From contig CACZUD010000008.1 of the NCBI GenBank assembly GCA_902784345.1, forward strand, positions 1-39,804: DNA of 39,804 nucleotides. The letters run 5' to 3'. Position numbers and translations under genes: made by a program. How positions within the stretch are numbered: the first letter of the stretch is position 1; every line of letters begins with the position of its first letter. Source of the stretch: an uncultured Pseudomonadota bacterium. Its GTDB lineage: Bacteria > Pseudomonadota > Alphaproteobacteria > Rs-D84. Below the pieces are notes generated by a model, which did not search any database, was not told the origin of the DNA, and was given only the letters and a program-made list of their open reading frames with translations. Positions 29,146 through 37,882 of the stretch are shown in pieces.

Positions 29146-31806
29146 TTATTTTTTGCGTGGGAATTTAACCGCTGCTTGTGCAGCCGCAAGGCGCGCAATA
29201 GGCACGCGGAATGGTGAACAAGATACAGAATTAAATCCAACCTTGTGGAAGAATTCTACTGATTCAGGATCGCCACCATGTTCGCCACATACACCCAAGT
29301 GGATATTTTCACCCTTGGTGCTGCGTGCTTTTGCAACAGCGTCTTTAATCAACAGACCAACACCCAATTGATCAACGGATGCAAATGGATCTGCGACGTA
29401 AACGCCACGTGCACGGTATTCATCCAAGATTTTACCAGTATCGTCACGCGACATTCCCAATGTTGTTTGTGTCAAATCGTTTGTTCCAAATTCAAAGAAT
29501 TCACAACTTTCTGCGATTTCGTTAGCCAACAATGCTGCACGTGGCAATTCAATCATTGAACCAACATGATATTCAACACTGTCGCCTGTTTCTGCGAATA
29601 ATGCAGATGCTGTTGCGTCGATAACAGATTTAACGATATCCACTTCCTTTTTAGAACCGACAAGTGGAACTTCGATTTCTGGATGTACGCGAACGCCAGC
29701 TTTCTTGCATTCGATAGCAGCAGACAAAATCGCGCGTGTTTGCATTTCGCAAATTTCAGGATATGTAATCGCCAAGCGGCAACCACGATGTCCCAACATT
29801 GGATTTTGTTCTTTCAATGCTTCACTGCGTGCCTTTACGAATTCAACAGATTTGCCAATGTGTTTTGCCAATTCTGCCATGTCTTCTTCGGTGTGTGGCA
29901 AGAATTCATGTAAAGGCGGGTCAATCAAACGAATTGTCACTGGCAGACCGTCCATAATTTTGAACAATTCAACAAAGTCTGCACGTTGATATGGCAACAA
30001 TTTGTCCAGCGCAGCACGACGTCCCGCTTCATCGTCAGCCAAAATCATTTCACGCATATCTTGGATACGGCTTGGGTCAAAGAACATGTGTTCTGTACGT
30101 GCCAGACCGATACCTTCGGCGCCAAAATCACGCGCTTGTTTTGCATCTTTTGGTGTTTCTGCGTTTGCTTTAACTGTCAAAGATTTGATTTCATCAACCC
30201 ATTTCATCAATGTGCCAAAATTACCAGTCAATTCAACAGATACTGTTGGAACTGCGCCTTCGATAATTTCACCTTTGGCACCATCAATGGAAACCCAATC
30301 ACCTTCGTGGATAACCGCGCCAGATGTTGTTTTCATTGTTTTTGTGTCATAGTCAATTTTGATGTCTGGGGAACCAGATACGCATGGTGTTCCCATACCA
30401 CGTGCAACCACAGCTGCGTGTGAAGTCATACCACCACGTGCAGTAATAACACCTTGGGCTGCATTCATGCCCGCAATATCTTCTGGTGAAGTTTCAACGC
30501 GGATAAGCATAACTTTTTTGCCTTCTTTTTTCCAGGCTTCCGCATCTTCTGCGTTAAATACAGCCTGACCAACTGCGGCACCTGGGGACGCAGGCAAACC
30601 AGTCGCGATAACTTTTTTGTCTGCTTTTGGATCCAACATTGGATGCAACAAGTGATTCAATTGATCTGCACCAACGCGCAAGATTGCTTCTTCTTTGGTC
30701 AGCAAGCCCTCTTCAACCATTTCTACTGCCATACGGACAGCAGCTGCGGCTGTTCTTTTACCATTACGGCATTGCAACATCCACAATTTTTTGTGTTCAA
30801 TTGTGAATTCCATATCTTGCATATCTTTGTAGTGTTGTTCCAATTTATCACGAACATCAACCAATTGTGCATATACTTCTGGCATTGCTTCTTCCAAAGA
30901 TGTACGGCCAGAATTATCTTTTGCCATTGGCTGTGGTGTACGGATACCAGCCACAACGTCTTCACCTTGGGCGTTAATCAGATATTCACCATAGAATTTG
31001 TTTTCACCAGTTGCAGGGTCACGGCTGAAACATACGCCGGTCGCACTGTCATCGCCAGAATTTCCGAATACCATCGCCTGAACGTTAACAGCGGTTCCCC
31101 AATCGCCTGGGATATTATTCAATTTACGATATGTGATTGCTTTCTTGGACATCCAAGAACCAAACACAGCGCCAATACCCAATTTCAACTGTTCCCATGG
31201 ATCTTGTGGAAAAACTTTACCGATTTTAACACCGATTTCTTTGAATTTTTCAACCAATTCTTTCAAATCGTCGGCTGTCAATTCTGTATCGACTTTATAG
31301 CCTTTGTCTTCTTTCATGCGTTCCAAAGTGTGTTCAAACAAGTCAATATCTGCACCCAACACAACGTCCGAAAACATCATGATAAAACGACGATACGAAT
31401 CGTATGCAAATCTTTCGTTATTTGCAGCCTTTGCCAACGCTTTCACTGTTTCATCGTTCAAACCCAAATTCAAAACTGTATCCATCATTCCAGGCATAGA
31501 AACACGTGCACCTGAACGAACAGATACCAACAATGGATTTTCGTTATCTGCGAATTTTTTGCCCATAATAGATTCAATATGTGCAACACCGGCCTTTACC
31601 TGATCCATCAAATCAGACGGATATGTTTGACCGTTTTCATAATAATATGTACAAACATCAGTTGTAACGGTAAAACCCGCAGGCACTGGCAATCCAACCA
31701 AATTCATTTCTGCCAAGTTAGCACCCTTTCCGCCCAGCAGATTTCGCATATCTGCACGACCTTCGGCGGCACCATTTCCAAATGTATAAACCCATTTATT
31801 TGCCAT
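29146..31806 (-). CDS. ppdK: Pyruvate, phosphate dikinase
   Basis: An 886-residue enzyme converting PEP, AMP and PPi to pyruvate, ATP and Pi, and back; it supports glycolysis or gluconeogenesis in anaerobes. The N-terminal ATP-grasp domain opens with FGNGAAEG and LLGGKGANLAEM. The phosphohistidine domain carries GGMTSHAAVVARGMG with the catalytic His near residue 455. The C-terminal barrel has LGVCGEHGGDP with the catalytic Cys near residue 833. The start at 31806 has an aaggaga Shine-Dalgarno; a longer frame upstream lacks one. Confidence 0.97.
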   Translation of the reverse strand: MANKWVYTFGNGAAEGRADMRNLLGGKGANLAEMNLVGLPVPAGFTVTTDVCTYYYENGQTYPSDLMDQVKAGVAHIESIMGKKFADNENPLLVSVRSGARVSMPGMMDTVLNLGLNDETVKALAKAANNERFAYDSYRRFIMMFSDVVLGADIDLFEHTLERMKEDKGYKVDTELTADDLKELVEKFKEIGVKIGKVFPQDPWEQLKLGIGAVFGSWMSKKAITYRKLNNIPGDWGTAVNVQAMVFGNSGDDSATGVCFSRDPATGENKFYGEYLINAQGEDVVAGIRTPQPMAKDNSGRTSLEEAMPEVYAQLVDVRDKLEQHYKDMQDMEFTIEHKKLWMLQCRNGKRTAAAAVRMAVEMVEEGLLTKEEAILRVGADQLNHLLHPMLDPKADKKVIATGLPASPGAAVGQAVFNAEDAEAWKKEGKKVMLIRVETSPEDIAGMNAAQGVITARGGMTSHAAVVARGMGTPCVSGSPDIKIDYDTKTMKTTSGAVIHEGDWVSIDGAKGEIIEGAVPTVSVELTGNFGTLMKWVDEIKSLTVKANAETPKDAKQARDFGAEGIGLARTEHMFFDPSRIQDMREMILADDEAGRRAALDKLLPYQRADFVELFKIMDGLPVTIRLIDPPLHEFLPHTEEDMAELAKHIGKSVEFVKARSEALKEQNPMLGHRGCRLAITYPEICEMQTRAILSAAIECKKAGVRVHPEIEVPLVGSKKEVDIVKSVIDATASALFAETGDSVEYHVGSMIELPRAALLANEIAESCEFFEFGTNDLTQTTLGMSRDDTGKILDEYRARGVYVADPFASVDQLGVGLLIKDAVAKARSTKGENIHLGVCGEHGGDPESVEFFHKVGFNSVSCSPFRVPIARLAAAQAAVKFPRKK

Positions 31807-31917
31807 GGTATCTCCTTTATAATTAAGTTTATGTAAGACCGGCGTATTTTGAAAAAAAACAATCATAAATGCAAGGACAAAATCATAAATTTTTGTTTTT
31901 CATAAAAAATACAAATA

Positions 31918-31946
31918 TTGACAAATGCTGATAAATTGGGTAATCT
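31918..31946 (+). promoter_or_regulatory. Promoter of the ABC exporter
   Basis: TTGACA (31918-31923), 17 bp, TAATCT (31941-31946). Confidence 0.75.
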
Positions 31947-31976
31947 TTCCGTAGTTGAGTCTAAGGTTAAGAAAAA

Positions 31977-33743
31977 ATGAAAGCAATAACAGAAAATATG
32001 TTCATTAAAAACTATAAACGCATGTGGCCGTACATCAAGCCTTTTTGGGTACGCGCAGCGTTAACAGTTATACTGGCGATTCCGGTAGGTATGTTGGATG
32101 CGGTAATTGCATGGGCTATAAAGCCATTCACAGATGGGATTATGACTGAAAACCCGATATTTCCAGCATGGTTATTACCTATTGTAATTGTAAGTTTTAC
32201 TACTATCCAGGGCGCATTGACATACATTGTCGGCTATTTAAACTCTTGGGTAGGTGGCAAAATTACGAATTTATTAAAAGCAGATTTGTTTAAAAAATTG
32301 CTTACATTTGAAACAGAATTTTTCACATCTAAAAACTCTGGTGATATTTTGGTTAAATTCAGTGGTAACGCAGACACTGCATGTGCTGGATTATTAAGCA
32401 ACGTAAAATCATTTGTTCAAAAGTTTTTTACTTCGATTTCTTTGATATTCGTGTTGTTTTATAACTCGTGGCAACTTGCGTTGGTATGTGTGACAATATT
32501 GTTGTGCGCGTTTTTGCCTATGATATCCTTGAAAAAGCGCATCACACCAGTATTGAACGAATCCATGAAAGTTGGTGCTTATTTAACAACAAAATATACC
32601 GAAACGTATGCAGGGAACAAGACTATTATTTCGTACAATCTTGAACAATACCAGAACCACAGATATTTAACTGTATTACACGAAACCTTTGATTTGGGTA
32701 TGAAGTTATTCAAAAGAACACAATGGTTGACACCTGTTATTCACATAGTTTTATCTTTTGGAATCGCGTTGGCTTTATGGTTTGGGTCATATTTGATTTC
32801 ACACGGTCAGTTGACTACTGGTGGATTTGTGTCTTTCTTGACATCATTAATCTTGCTGTACACGCCAATTAAAGCGTTAAGTGGTGATTATAATTCGATG
32901 ATGCGTTCTTTCTGGGCGATTGAACAAGTATTTGATGTATTAGATTCAGAACCAACAATCAAAGATTCACCAAATGCGATAGAAATGCCAAAAACACACA
33001 AGCAAATTAAATTCAACGATGTATCGTTTAATTATCTGCCTGACGTTCCAGTGTTAAAAGACGTAAATTTGACGGTTAACAAGGGCGAAACAATCGCGAT
33101 AGTTGGTAATTCTGGTGGTGGGAAAACAACATTGGTAAACCTGTTGCCACGTTTCTATGATGTATCAGGCGGTTCGATTACAGTTGATGGCACAGACATT
33201 CGTGATTTCACACTGTATTCTTTGCGTCAAAACATTGCTGTTGTGTTCCAAGACAATTTCTTGTTCGAAGGAACAATTCGTGAAAACATTATGCTGGGCA
33301 ACGAAGACGCAACCGAAGAAGAAGTTAAACGCGCAACCAAGTTGGCTTATCTTGATGAATTCTTGAAAACATTGAAACACGGTCTTGATACCAAGATTGG
33401 CGAACGTGGAATAATGTTATCTGGTGGACAACGTCAACGTGTTGCGATTGCGCGTGCATTTTTAAAGAATGCGCCAATATTGGTTTTGGACGAAGCAACA
33501 TCTGCATTGGACAATAAATCAGAAGCTGTGGTACAAAAAGCGATTGAAAACCTGATGCACGACAAGACAGTGTTTGTTATCGCGCACAGATTGTCCACAA
33601 TTCGCAACGCGACCAAGATTATAGTTGTGAACGACGGACAAATTGTAGAATCTGGATCACACGAAGAATTGTTGAAATTGGAATGCGGCGCGTATAAAAC
33701 ATTGTACGAAATGCAATTCAAAACCAAAGAAGAAAAAAAATAA
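31977..33743 (+). CDS. MsbA-like ABC exporter
   Basis: A 588-residue half transporter. Six membrane spans occupy residues about 20-310, and the nucleotide-binding domain follows. Its motifs are complete: Walker A GNSGGGKTT (near 379), Q-loop VFQDN, signature LSGGQRQR (near 482), Walker B ILVLDEATSALD (near 502) and H-loop IAHRLST (near 536). The order and length fit MsbA, which flips lipid A-core, but many lipid and peptide exporters look the same. The gene stands alone with its own promoter and terminator. Confidence 0.9.
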   Translation: MKAITENMFIKNYKRMWPYIKPFWVRAALTVILAIPVGMLDAVIAWAIKPFTDGIMTENPIFPAWLLPIVIVSFTTIQGALTYIVGYLNSWVGGKITNLLKADLFKKLLTFETEFFTSKNSGDILVKFSGNADTACAGLLSNVKSFVQKFFTSISLIFVLFYNSWQLALVCVTILLCAFLPMISLKKRITPVLNESMKVGAYLTTKYTETYAGNKTIISYNLEQYQNHRYLTVLHETFDLGMKLFKRTQWLTPVIHIVLSFGIALALWFGSYLISHGQLTTGGFVSFLTSLILLYTPIKALSGDYNSMMRSFWAIEQVFDVLDSEPTIKDSPNAIEMPKTHKQIKFNDVSFNYLPDVPVLKDVNLTVNKGETIAIVGNSGGGKTTLVNLLPRFYDVSGGSITVDGTDIRDFTLYSLRQNIAVVFQDNFLFEGTIRENIMLGNEDATEEEVKRATKLAYLDEFLKTLKHGLDTKIGERGIMLSGGQRQRVAIARAFLKNAPILVLDEATSALDNKSEAVVQKAIENLMHDKTVFVIAHRLSTIRNATKIIVVNDGQIVESGSHEELLKLECGAYKTLYEMQFKTKEEKK

Positions 33744-33744
33744 A

Positions 33745-33768
33745 AAAGGTCGCATTTGCGACCTTTTA
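33745..33768. terminator. Bidirectional terminator
   Basis: Hairpin aaaggtcgca-tt-tgcgaccttt between the converging ABC exporter and TM2 genes. Confidence 0.9.
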
Positions 33769-33770
33769 AA

Positions 33771-34076
33771 TTATTTCTTTGCGAAAATATTTTCAGGTGT
33801 ATTTATATTGCACACACCGATAATAAAATCAATCAACGCCCATATCGCAGTAATCCACAACCCGATTATAGTGCAAGTTATTAAAAACATAGCGATTCCT
33901 GAACCTGTTTTGCCTGCATAGAAACGATGGGCCCCAAAAATGCCCAAGAACCAGTTTAACAACAAATACACGCCGATAGATTTAGAAAAATCATATTGTG
34001 CATATCCGCATTTTGGGCATGCTTTTGCTTTATCAGAATGTCTTGCGCCGCATTCACGACAGTAAATCATAGCCAT
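33771..34076 (-). CDS. TM2 domain protein with zinc ribbon
   Basis: A 101-residue protein. Residues 6-24 form a zinc ribbon (CRECG, then CPKCG). From about residue 33 the TM2 domain follows: VYLLLNWFLGIFGAHRFYAGKTGSG and a second span with the ALIDFIIG end. The GAHRFY motif is diagnostic. Function unknown. Start supported by aagga; transcribed from a promoter overlapping that of the divergent HD gene. Confidence 0.88.
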   Translation of the reverse strand: MAMIYCRECGARHSDKAKACPKCGYAQYDFSKSIGVYLLLNWFLGIFGAHRFYAGKTGSGIAMFLITCTIIGLWITAIWALIDFIIGVCNINTPENIFAKK

Positions 34077-34121
34077 AATTTTTTCCTTTTGTTATCCCAG
34101 GATTTTTTTCACAACACAATG

Positions 34122-34167
34122 ATTATATCACAATACACTTGTTTTTTGCAAAAAAATGTTCTAATCT
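34122..34167. promoter_or_regulatory. Divergent overlapping promoters of the TM2 and HD genes
   Basis: Minus: TTGCAA (34146-34151), 18 bp, TATAAT (34122-34127), extended by TGA. Plus: TTGTTT (34139-34144), 17 bp, TAATCT (34162-34167). The -35 box of one lies in the spacer of the other. Confidence 0.65.
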
Positions 34168-34198
34168 GGCAATTAACCCTTTTTACAAGGACAGAATA

Positions 34199-34804
34199 AT
34201 GATAAGACCGATACCGATATTGATTGAAAAAAAAGAAACGAATCTTCGCAAAGATTCAAGCAACCCAAATTCATTAGAAATAGAAAAAGCATTTAACTTT
34301 TACCTTAAAAATTTGAAACCGCTGGTTGCAAAGACAGGTTCACAGCAAAAAACTGGTATGCATGGGCTTGATACACACACAAACGCTGTTGTTTTTCGCG
34401 GCATAGACTATTCATTGCACATGGGATATGATCCGATACCTGTTATTTTTGCATGTGCATTTCATGATATGGCGCGCACAGAAGACGAAGGCGACACAGA
34501 TCATGGCAAAAGGGCTGTTCCTATGGCGATAAAGATTATGAAACAATTCCCATATTTGCTGGACCCAGAAACACGTTTATCGGTTTTATCTGCGGTTTTG
34601 AATCATACAAACGGACGAACTGCGCAAGATTACATTTCTGCATGTCTTTGGGATGCAGATCGTACACGTATGGCATGGTATTACGGTTACGATGACAAGT
34701 TTTTCAACACCAGTCGTGGCAAATACGTTGCACAACATTGGAAAAAATACATTGAATTCCAAAGATTTTGCTTTCCGAAATTGACCTGGTCAAAGCAATA
34801 TTAA
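34199..34804 (+). CDS. HD-domain-like hydrolase
   Basis: The ATG at 34199 follows aaggacag. The 201-residue protein looks like an HD-superfamily metal-dependent phosphohydrolase: HGLDTHTNAVV near residue 54, CAFHDMART with the HD pair near residue 88, then DEGDTDHGKRAV and a late Asp in WDADRTRM. There is no signal peptide. The substrate (nucleotide or other phosphoester) is unknown. The gene ends just before a pair of hairpin repeats. Confidence 0.75.
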   Translation: MIRPIPILIEKKETNLRKDSSNPNSLEIEKAFNFYLKNLKPLVAKTGSQQKTGMHGLDTHTNAVVFRGIDYSLHMGYDPIPVIFACAFHDMARTEDEGDTDHGKRAVPMAIKIMKQFPYLLDPETRLSVLSAVLNHTNGRTAQDYISACLWDADRTRMAWYYGYDDKFFNTSRGKYVAQHWKKYIEFQRFCFPKLTWSKQY

Positions 34805-34892
34805 TTCTCCCCTTGGGGGGAGTACGGTCGAAGACCGGGAGGGAGGTGTTCTCCCCTTGGGGGGAGTACGGTCGAAGACCGGGAGGGAGGGT
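34805..34892. repeat. Two tandem 44-bp hairpin repeats upstream of DUF559
   Basis: Units start at 34805 and 34849. Each has the palindrome ctcccc-ttgg-ggggag, then a second hairpin ggtc-gaa-gacc, then gggagggagg. The two units are near identical. Confidence 0.92.
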
Positions 34893-34902
34893 TAAAAAGT
34901 TA

Positions 34903-34931
34903 TTGCTTTTTTTTCCTGTATTTCTTATTTT
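34903..34931 (+). promoter_or_regulatory. Possible promoter of the DUF559 gene
   Basis: TTGCTT (34903-34908), 17 bp, TATTTT (34926-34931). The -10 ends 6 nt before the ATG at 34938, and no Shine-Dalgarno is present, which suggests a leaderless mRNA. Confidence 0.45.
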
Positions 34932-34937
34932 TCATTT

Positions 34938-35285
34938 ATGCATGATTATAATAAACAACTTAAAAATTTTGCCAGGATAAATCGAAAAGCAGGGAACCTT
35001 TCCGAAGCATTACTTTGGAACGAATTAAAACAACGAAAAATGGGTGTGCAATTTAAACGACAACGTCCAATAGGAAACTATATTGCTGATTTTTATTGTT
35101 GTGAAAAGAAACTGGTTATAGAAATAGATGGTTGGTCGCATGATAATAAGTATGAACAAGATAAATCGCGCGATGAATATATGGAATCTTTGGGAATACA
35201 TGTATTAAGAATATCTGATAAAGATGTAAAACAAGATATGTCAAATATTCTGATATGGATAAAACATAATATTGATAATTTGTGA
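34938..35285 (+). CDS. DUF559 endonuclease-like protein
   Basis: A 115-residue protein of the DUF559 family, related to Vsr/PD-(D/E)xK nucleases. The family pattern is clear: NRKAGNLSEALLWNELK, then FKRQRPIGNYIADFYC, then KLVIEIDGWSHD with the acidic active-site pair, and a C-terminal GIHVLRISDKDV. The role of the family is not established. This copy lies between tandem hairpin repeats on both sides, which suggests the gene and the repeats move or are maintained together. It has no Shine-Dalgarno. Confidence 0.88.
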   Translation: MHDYNKQLKNFARINRKAGNLSEALLWNELKQRKMGVQFKRQRPIGNYIADFYCCEKKLVIEIDGWSHDNKYEQDKSRDEYMESLGIHVLRISDKDVKQDMSNILIWIKHNIDNL

Positions 35286-35286
35286 A

Positions 35287-35450
35287 CCCTCCCCCGTCAC
35301 CTTCGGTGCCACCCCCTGCCAAAGGGGGAATAAAAATTCTCCCCTTGGGGGGAGTACGTCCGCAAGGACGGGAGGGAGGTGTTCTCCCCTCGGGGGGAGT
35401 ACGTCCGCAAGGACGGGAGGGAGGTGTTCTCCCCTTTGGCAGTGGGGGCA
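35287..35450. repeat. Hairpin repeats downstream of DUF559
   Basis: Begins with a ccctcccccgtcac...ggtgccaccccctgcc block, followed by two 45-bp units at 35337 and 35382 and a partial third at 35427. Each full unit has ctcccc...ggggag and then a cgtcc-gcaa-ggacg hairpin. The stem differs from that of the upstream units (ggtc/gacc) but remains paired. Confidence 0.92.
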
Positions 35451-35455
35451 AAAAA

Positions 35456-35474
35456 AAGGTGGCGATGCCACCAG
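35456..35474 (-). terminator. Terminator of the 106-aa secreted protein gene
   Basis: Hairpin ggtggc-gat-gccacc (35458-35472) followed by eight U on the minus strand. Confidence 0.88.
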
Positions 35475-35495
35475 AATAATAAATAACTGAAAAAC

Positions 35496-35816
35496 TTATT
35501 CAACCCAAATATCCGCACGCACAGAAGAATTTGCTGGGTTTTCTGGATCAACAGGAATAGTAGCCACCATATCAGCAACCTTGTTAACCGCCTTAAGTGC
35601 CGCATTATACGCACCCTTTACATAACCAGCAGACGCTGTATAACTATCTGTAACACCCGCCGATTGTGCCAATGCATATTTCGGTTCAACACTTGTTGTA
35701 ACATTTGCATTTGCCGCCGCTGCGCCCGGTTCCGTATTCAAAGGGTAAAGAACCGGATCCGCAAACACCGGTGAAACTATTGTAAAAATTGATAAAATAC
35801 AAAATACTTTTTTCAT
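35496..35816 (-). CDS. Small secreted protein with SAGYVKGAY motif
   Basis: A 106-residue protein with a Sec signal peptide (cleavage after VFA, about residue 19). The mature part has NANVTTSVEPKYAL and SAGYVKGAYNAALKAVNKV, both shared nearly word for word with the next protein, and it ends IWVE. It looks like a shortened paralogue of that protein, with the repeat region missing. Likely surface-exposed; function unknown. Confidence 0.8.
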   Translation of the reverse strand: MKKVFCILSIFTIVSPVFADPVLYPLNTEPGAAAANANVTTSVEPKYALAQSAGVTDSYTASAGYVKGAYNAALKAVNKVADMVATIPVDPENPANSSVRADIWVE

Positions 35817-35863
35817 GGTTCAAACAAAATATTTTTTATTATATTAATCTTTTCCCGTTGGCT

Positions 35864-35893
35864 GAATGATTGCACAAAATTGTGCAATCATTC
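35864..35893 (-). terminator. Long perfect hairpin after the repeat-protein gene
   Basis: A 30-bp palindrome with 13-bp arms (gaatgattgcaca/tgtgcaatcattc). It lies 13 nt after the stop. It is not followed by a clear U-run, so it may stabilise the 3' end rather than terminate by itself. Confidence 0.6.
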
Positions 35894-35905
35894 AAACGGT
35901 TTCTA

Positions 35906-36811
35906 TTATTCTTGACCTTCATATTGAGATGCAGCAGAATTAGGATAATAACCACCAACAGAAACAGCTGTAGAAGAAACGGAAGTTGAACCCCATTCTT
36001 GCATAATTTTGACTGATGCGTTATTGATAGTTGCAACAGTACCTTCTTTTGTTGCGTAATTACCCATACCTAAATCGTCAATTGCATCATATACTGCCTT
36101 TGCTGTTGCAAGTTCTGTATTTGTTGACGCAGAAGAGATACTTGATGAAACTGCATCTGAACTTATTTTTCCAAATGTAACTGCTTTATCTGCGATTTTA
36201 GCTGTTGTTACGTTGCTGTCTAAGATCTTAGCCGTTGTGACTGCGTCATCCGCGATTTTAGCTGTTGTTACGTTGCTGTCTAAGATCTTAGCCGTTGTGA
36301 CTGCGTTAGCTGCGATTTCATCTGAACCAACTGCACCTGTTGCGATTGCTGCTGATGTAACTGCGTCATTTGCGATTTTTGCTGATGTAACTGCGCTTGT
36401 TGCCAATTGAGCTGTATCAACACCGCCATCTTTGATCTGAACGCCACTATCACCAATAGAGATTGTAGAATCATCAACAACAACGTTGATTTTATTATCA
36501 TTGTCGATATCGATAGCAGAGCCTTCAGTTAAAGTCGCAGAGGTAATTTTAGTATCCAAACTATCATAAACTTTGTTAACTGCTTTGATGGCTGCATTAT
36601 AAGCACCCTTTACGTAACCAGCAGATGCTGAATAACCATCTGTCGCGGTGTCTGCCGCCTGCAAAGCAAATTTTGGGCTAACATTAGTTGTGACATTTGC
36701 ATTTTCTTCTGCTGCAGATGGATCTTTGTTAACATCACCTGCGGCTGCGTTTGCCATCATTGGGGACACTGCAAAAAGTGCAACCAATGAAATTCCAAGT
36801 ATTTTTTTCAT
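35906..36811 (-). CDS. Secreted repeat protein, tail-fibre/adhesin-like
   Basis: A 301-residue protein with a Sec signal peptide (cleavage after ANA, about residue 22). The SAGYVKGAYNAAIKAVNKV motif sits at about residues 62-80. From about 130 to 215 there are about ten 10-residue repeats of the type AVTTAKIxDxx, the kind seen in beta-helical or trimeric phage fibre stalks. The C-terminal part has ATAKAVYDAID and an EWGSTS end. Probably a fibrous surface protein. The DNA holds a recent 60-bp tandem duplication. The Shine-Dalgarno is ggaagga. Confidence 0.82.
   Translation of the reverse strand: MKKILGISLVALFAVSPMMANAAAGDVNKDPSAAEENANVTTNVSPKFALQAADTATDGYSASAGYVKGAYNAAIKAVNKVYDSLDTKITSATLTEGSAIDIDNDNKINVVVDDSTISIGDSGVQIKDGGVDTAQLATSAVTSAKIANDAVTSAAIATGAVGSDEIAANAVTTAKILDSNVTTAKIADDAVTTAKILDSNVTTAKIADKAVTFGKISSDAVSSSISSASTNTELATAKAVYDAIDDLGMGNYATKEGTVATINNASVKIMQEWGSTSVSSTAVSVGGYYPNSAASQYEGQE
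36192..36306 (-). repeat. 60-bp tandem repeat inside the repeat-protein gene
   Basis: 55 bp at 36192-36246 recur exactly 60 bp later at 36252-36306. They encode two successive 20-residue blocks (ILDSNVTTAKIADDAVTTAK type). Because 60 is a multiple of 3, gains or losses would keep the frame. Confidence 0.95.
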
Positions 36812-36920
36812 GTTTTCCTTCCTTTTTTTGGGTTAGTTTAGTTTGTTTTGTTTGTTTAATGAAACAAGAAATATTTCACGAATAAAACATTTCTCATTTC
36901 ATCAAACCTTTTTCGGGGTT

Positions 36921-36940
36921 GGTTGCGCTTTCGCGCAACC
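36921..36940 (-). terminator. Hairpin after the 264-aa secreted protein gene
   Basis: A perfect palindrome ggttgcgc-tttc-gcgcaacc-like, with further pairing outside it (ggggtt/aacccc). A short U-rich stretch follows on the minus strand. It probably ends the secreted protein transcript. Confidence 0.65.
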
Positions 36941-36963
36941 CCCCAAATGGGTTTTGATTACGA

Positions 36964-37758
36964 TTATTCCGCAGGGGCATTCTCTAACGAAACCAATGCG
37001 GATGTTGCTGCACCCCATTCTGTGAATACTCTTACACGTTTATTACCGGCTGCTGCGCTTGCTGCATTTTGTGCTGCTGTTACAACAGCTTTTTCTGTTA
37101 CCAAAGCTGTATCGGACGCGCCGTTGATTGTTGAACTGATATTTTCAGCTTGAACAACAGCTGAGCTAATTTCAGAATCACCCGCCAACAATTGATCTTG
37201 TTTTGCATTGATAGCACCAACTATTGTTGTTTGACCTGCGGCAGAACCATCCAAATCATCTGTATCACCAATCAACGTATCGACACCGTTGCCAACACCA
37301 CTTACAGCGGAATTGATTGCTGTCAAAACTGCTTTTTCAGTTACCAATGAAGAATCAGAAGCTGTAGCATAAGAAGACACTGCGCTTATGGCATTTGTAC
37401 CGGTTGCTGTTTTAACAGCTGTCTGGATGTTTGAGTCACCAGCAGTCAATTGATCTTGTTTTGTATCAAACTCTGTATCCAATGCTTTCAAGTTTTCAGA
37501 AACAGTGTTTCCCGCAACAATCGCGTTATAGGAACCTGACGCAAGCGCATTAACTGCTGTATCATCAATCAATTTATCGATTTGGTCTGCAGCAGATTTA
37601 TATGCACCCTTAACATAAGATACAGATGCAATACCTGTGTCTTCTGTCACAGCTTGACCATTATTATAGTTAATCTTGCTCACCGTACGAGCAGCCTCTG
37701 CCATCATAGGTGTAGCAGCCAAAAGAGCTACCAATGATACCATAGAGATTTTTTTCAT
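36964..37758 (-). CDS. Secreted tail-fibre/adhesin-like protein
   Basis: A 264-residue protein with a Sec signal peptide (cleavage after AEA, about residue 22). IASVSYVKGAYKSAADQIDKL at about 43-63 corresponds to the shared YVKGAY motif. The body is Ala/Ser/Thr-rich with phage-fibre-like phrases: FDTKQDQLTAGDSNIQTAV and NAKQDQLLAGDSEISSAV repeat, and LVTEKAV occurs twice. The C-terminus has the RVFTEWGA motif parallel to the neighbour. Probably a surface fibre; function unproven. Confidence 0.82.
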   Translation of the reverse strand: MKKISMVSLVALLAATPMMAEAARTVSKINYNNGQAVTEDTGIASVSYVKGAYKSAADQIDKLIDDTAVNALASGSYNAIVAGNTVSENLKALDTEFDTKQDQLTAGDSNIQTAVKTATGTNAISAVSSYATASDSSLVTEKAVLTAINSAVSGVGNGVDTLIGDTDDLDGSAAGQTTIVGAINAKQDQLLAGDSEISSAVVQAENISSTINGASDTALVTEKAVVTAAQNAASAAAGNKRVRVFTEWGAATSALVSLENAPAE

Positions 37759-37827
37759 TTTTCCTTCCTTTTTTTTTGTGTTGTTTTGTTTTTTGGTTTT
37801 TTTCCAATTTCCTTTTTTTCAGCTCTT

Positions 37828-37856
37828 ATTATATCACAAATCAAACATCACTCCAA
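37828..37856 (-). promoter_or_regulatory. Promoter of the 264-aa secreted protein gene
   Basis: Minus strand: TTGGAG (37851-37856), 17 bp, TATAAT (37828-37833) with extended TGA. It gives an A-rich leader of about 65 nt. Confidence 0.65.
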
Positions 37857-37882
37857 ATGTTTTTTTTGTTATTCCAAGAACC

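Noticed and set aside
36192-36306. CRISPR-like direct repeats
   Set aside because: The repeats are in-frame coding duplications with 5-bp divergence, not repeat-spacer units. No CRISPR array or cas gene is seen in the window.
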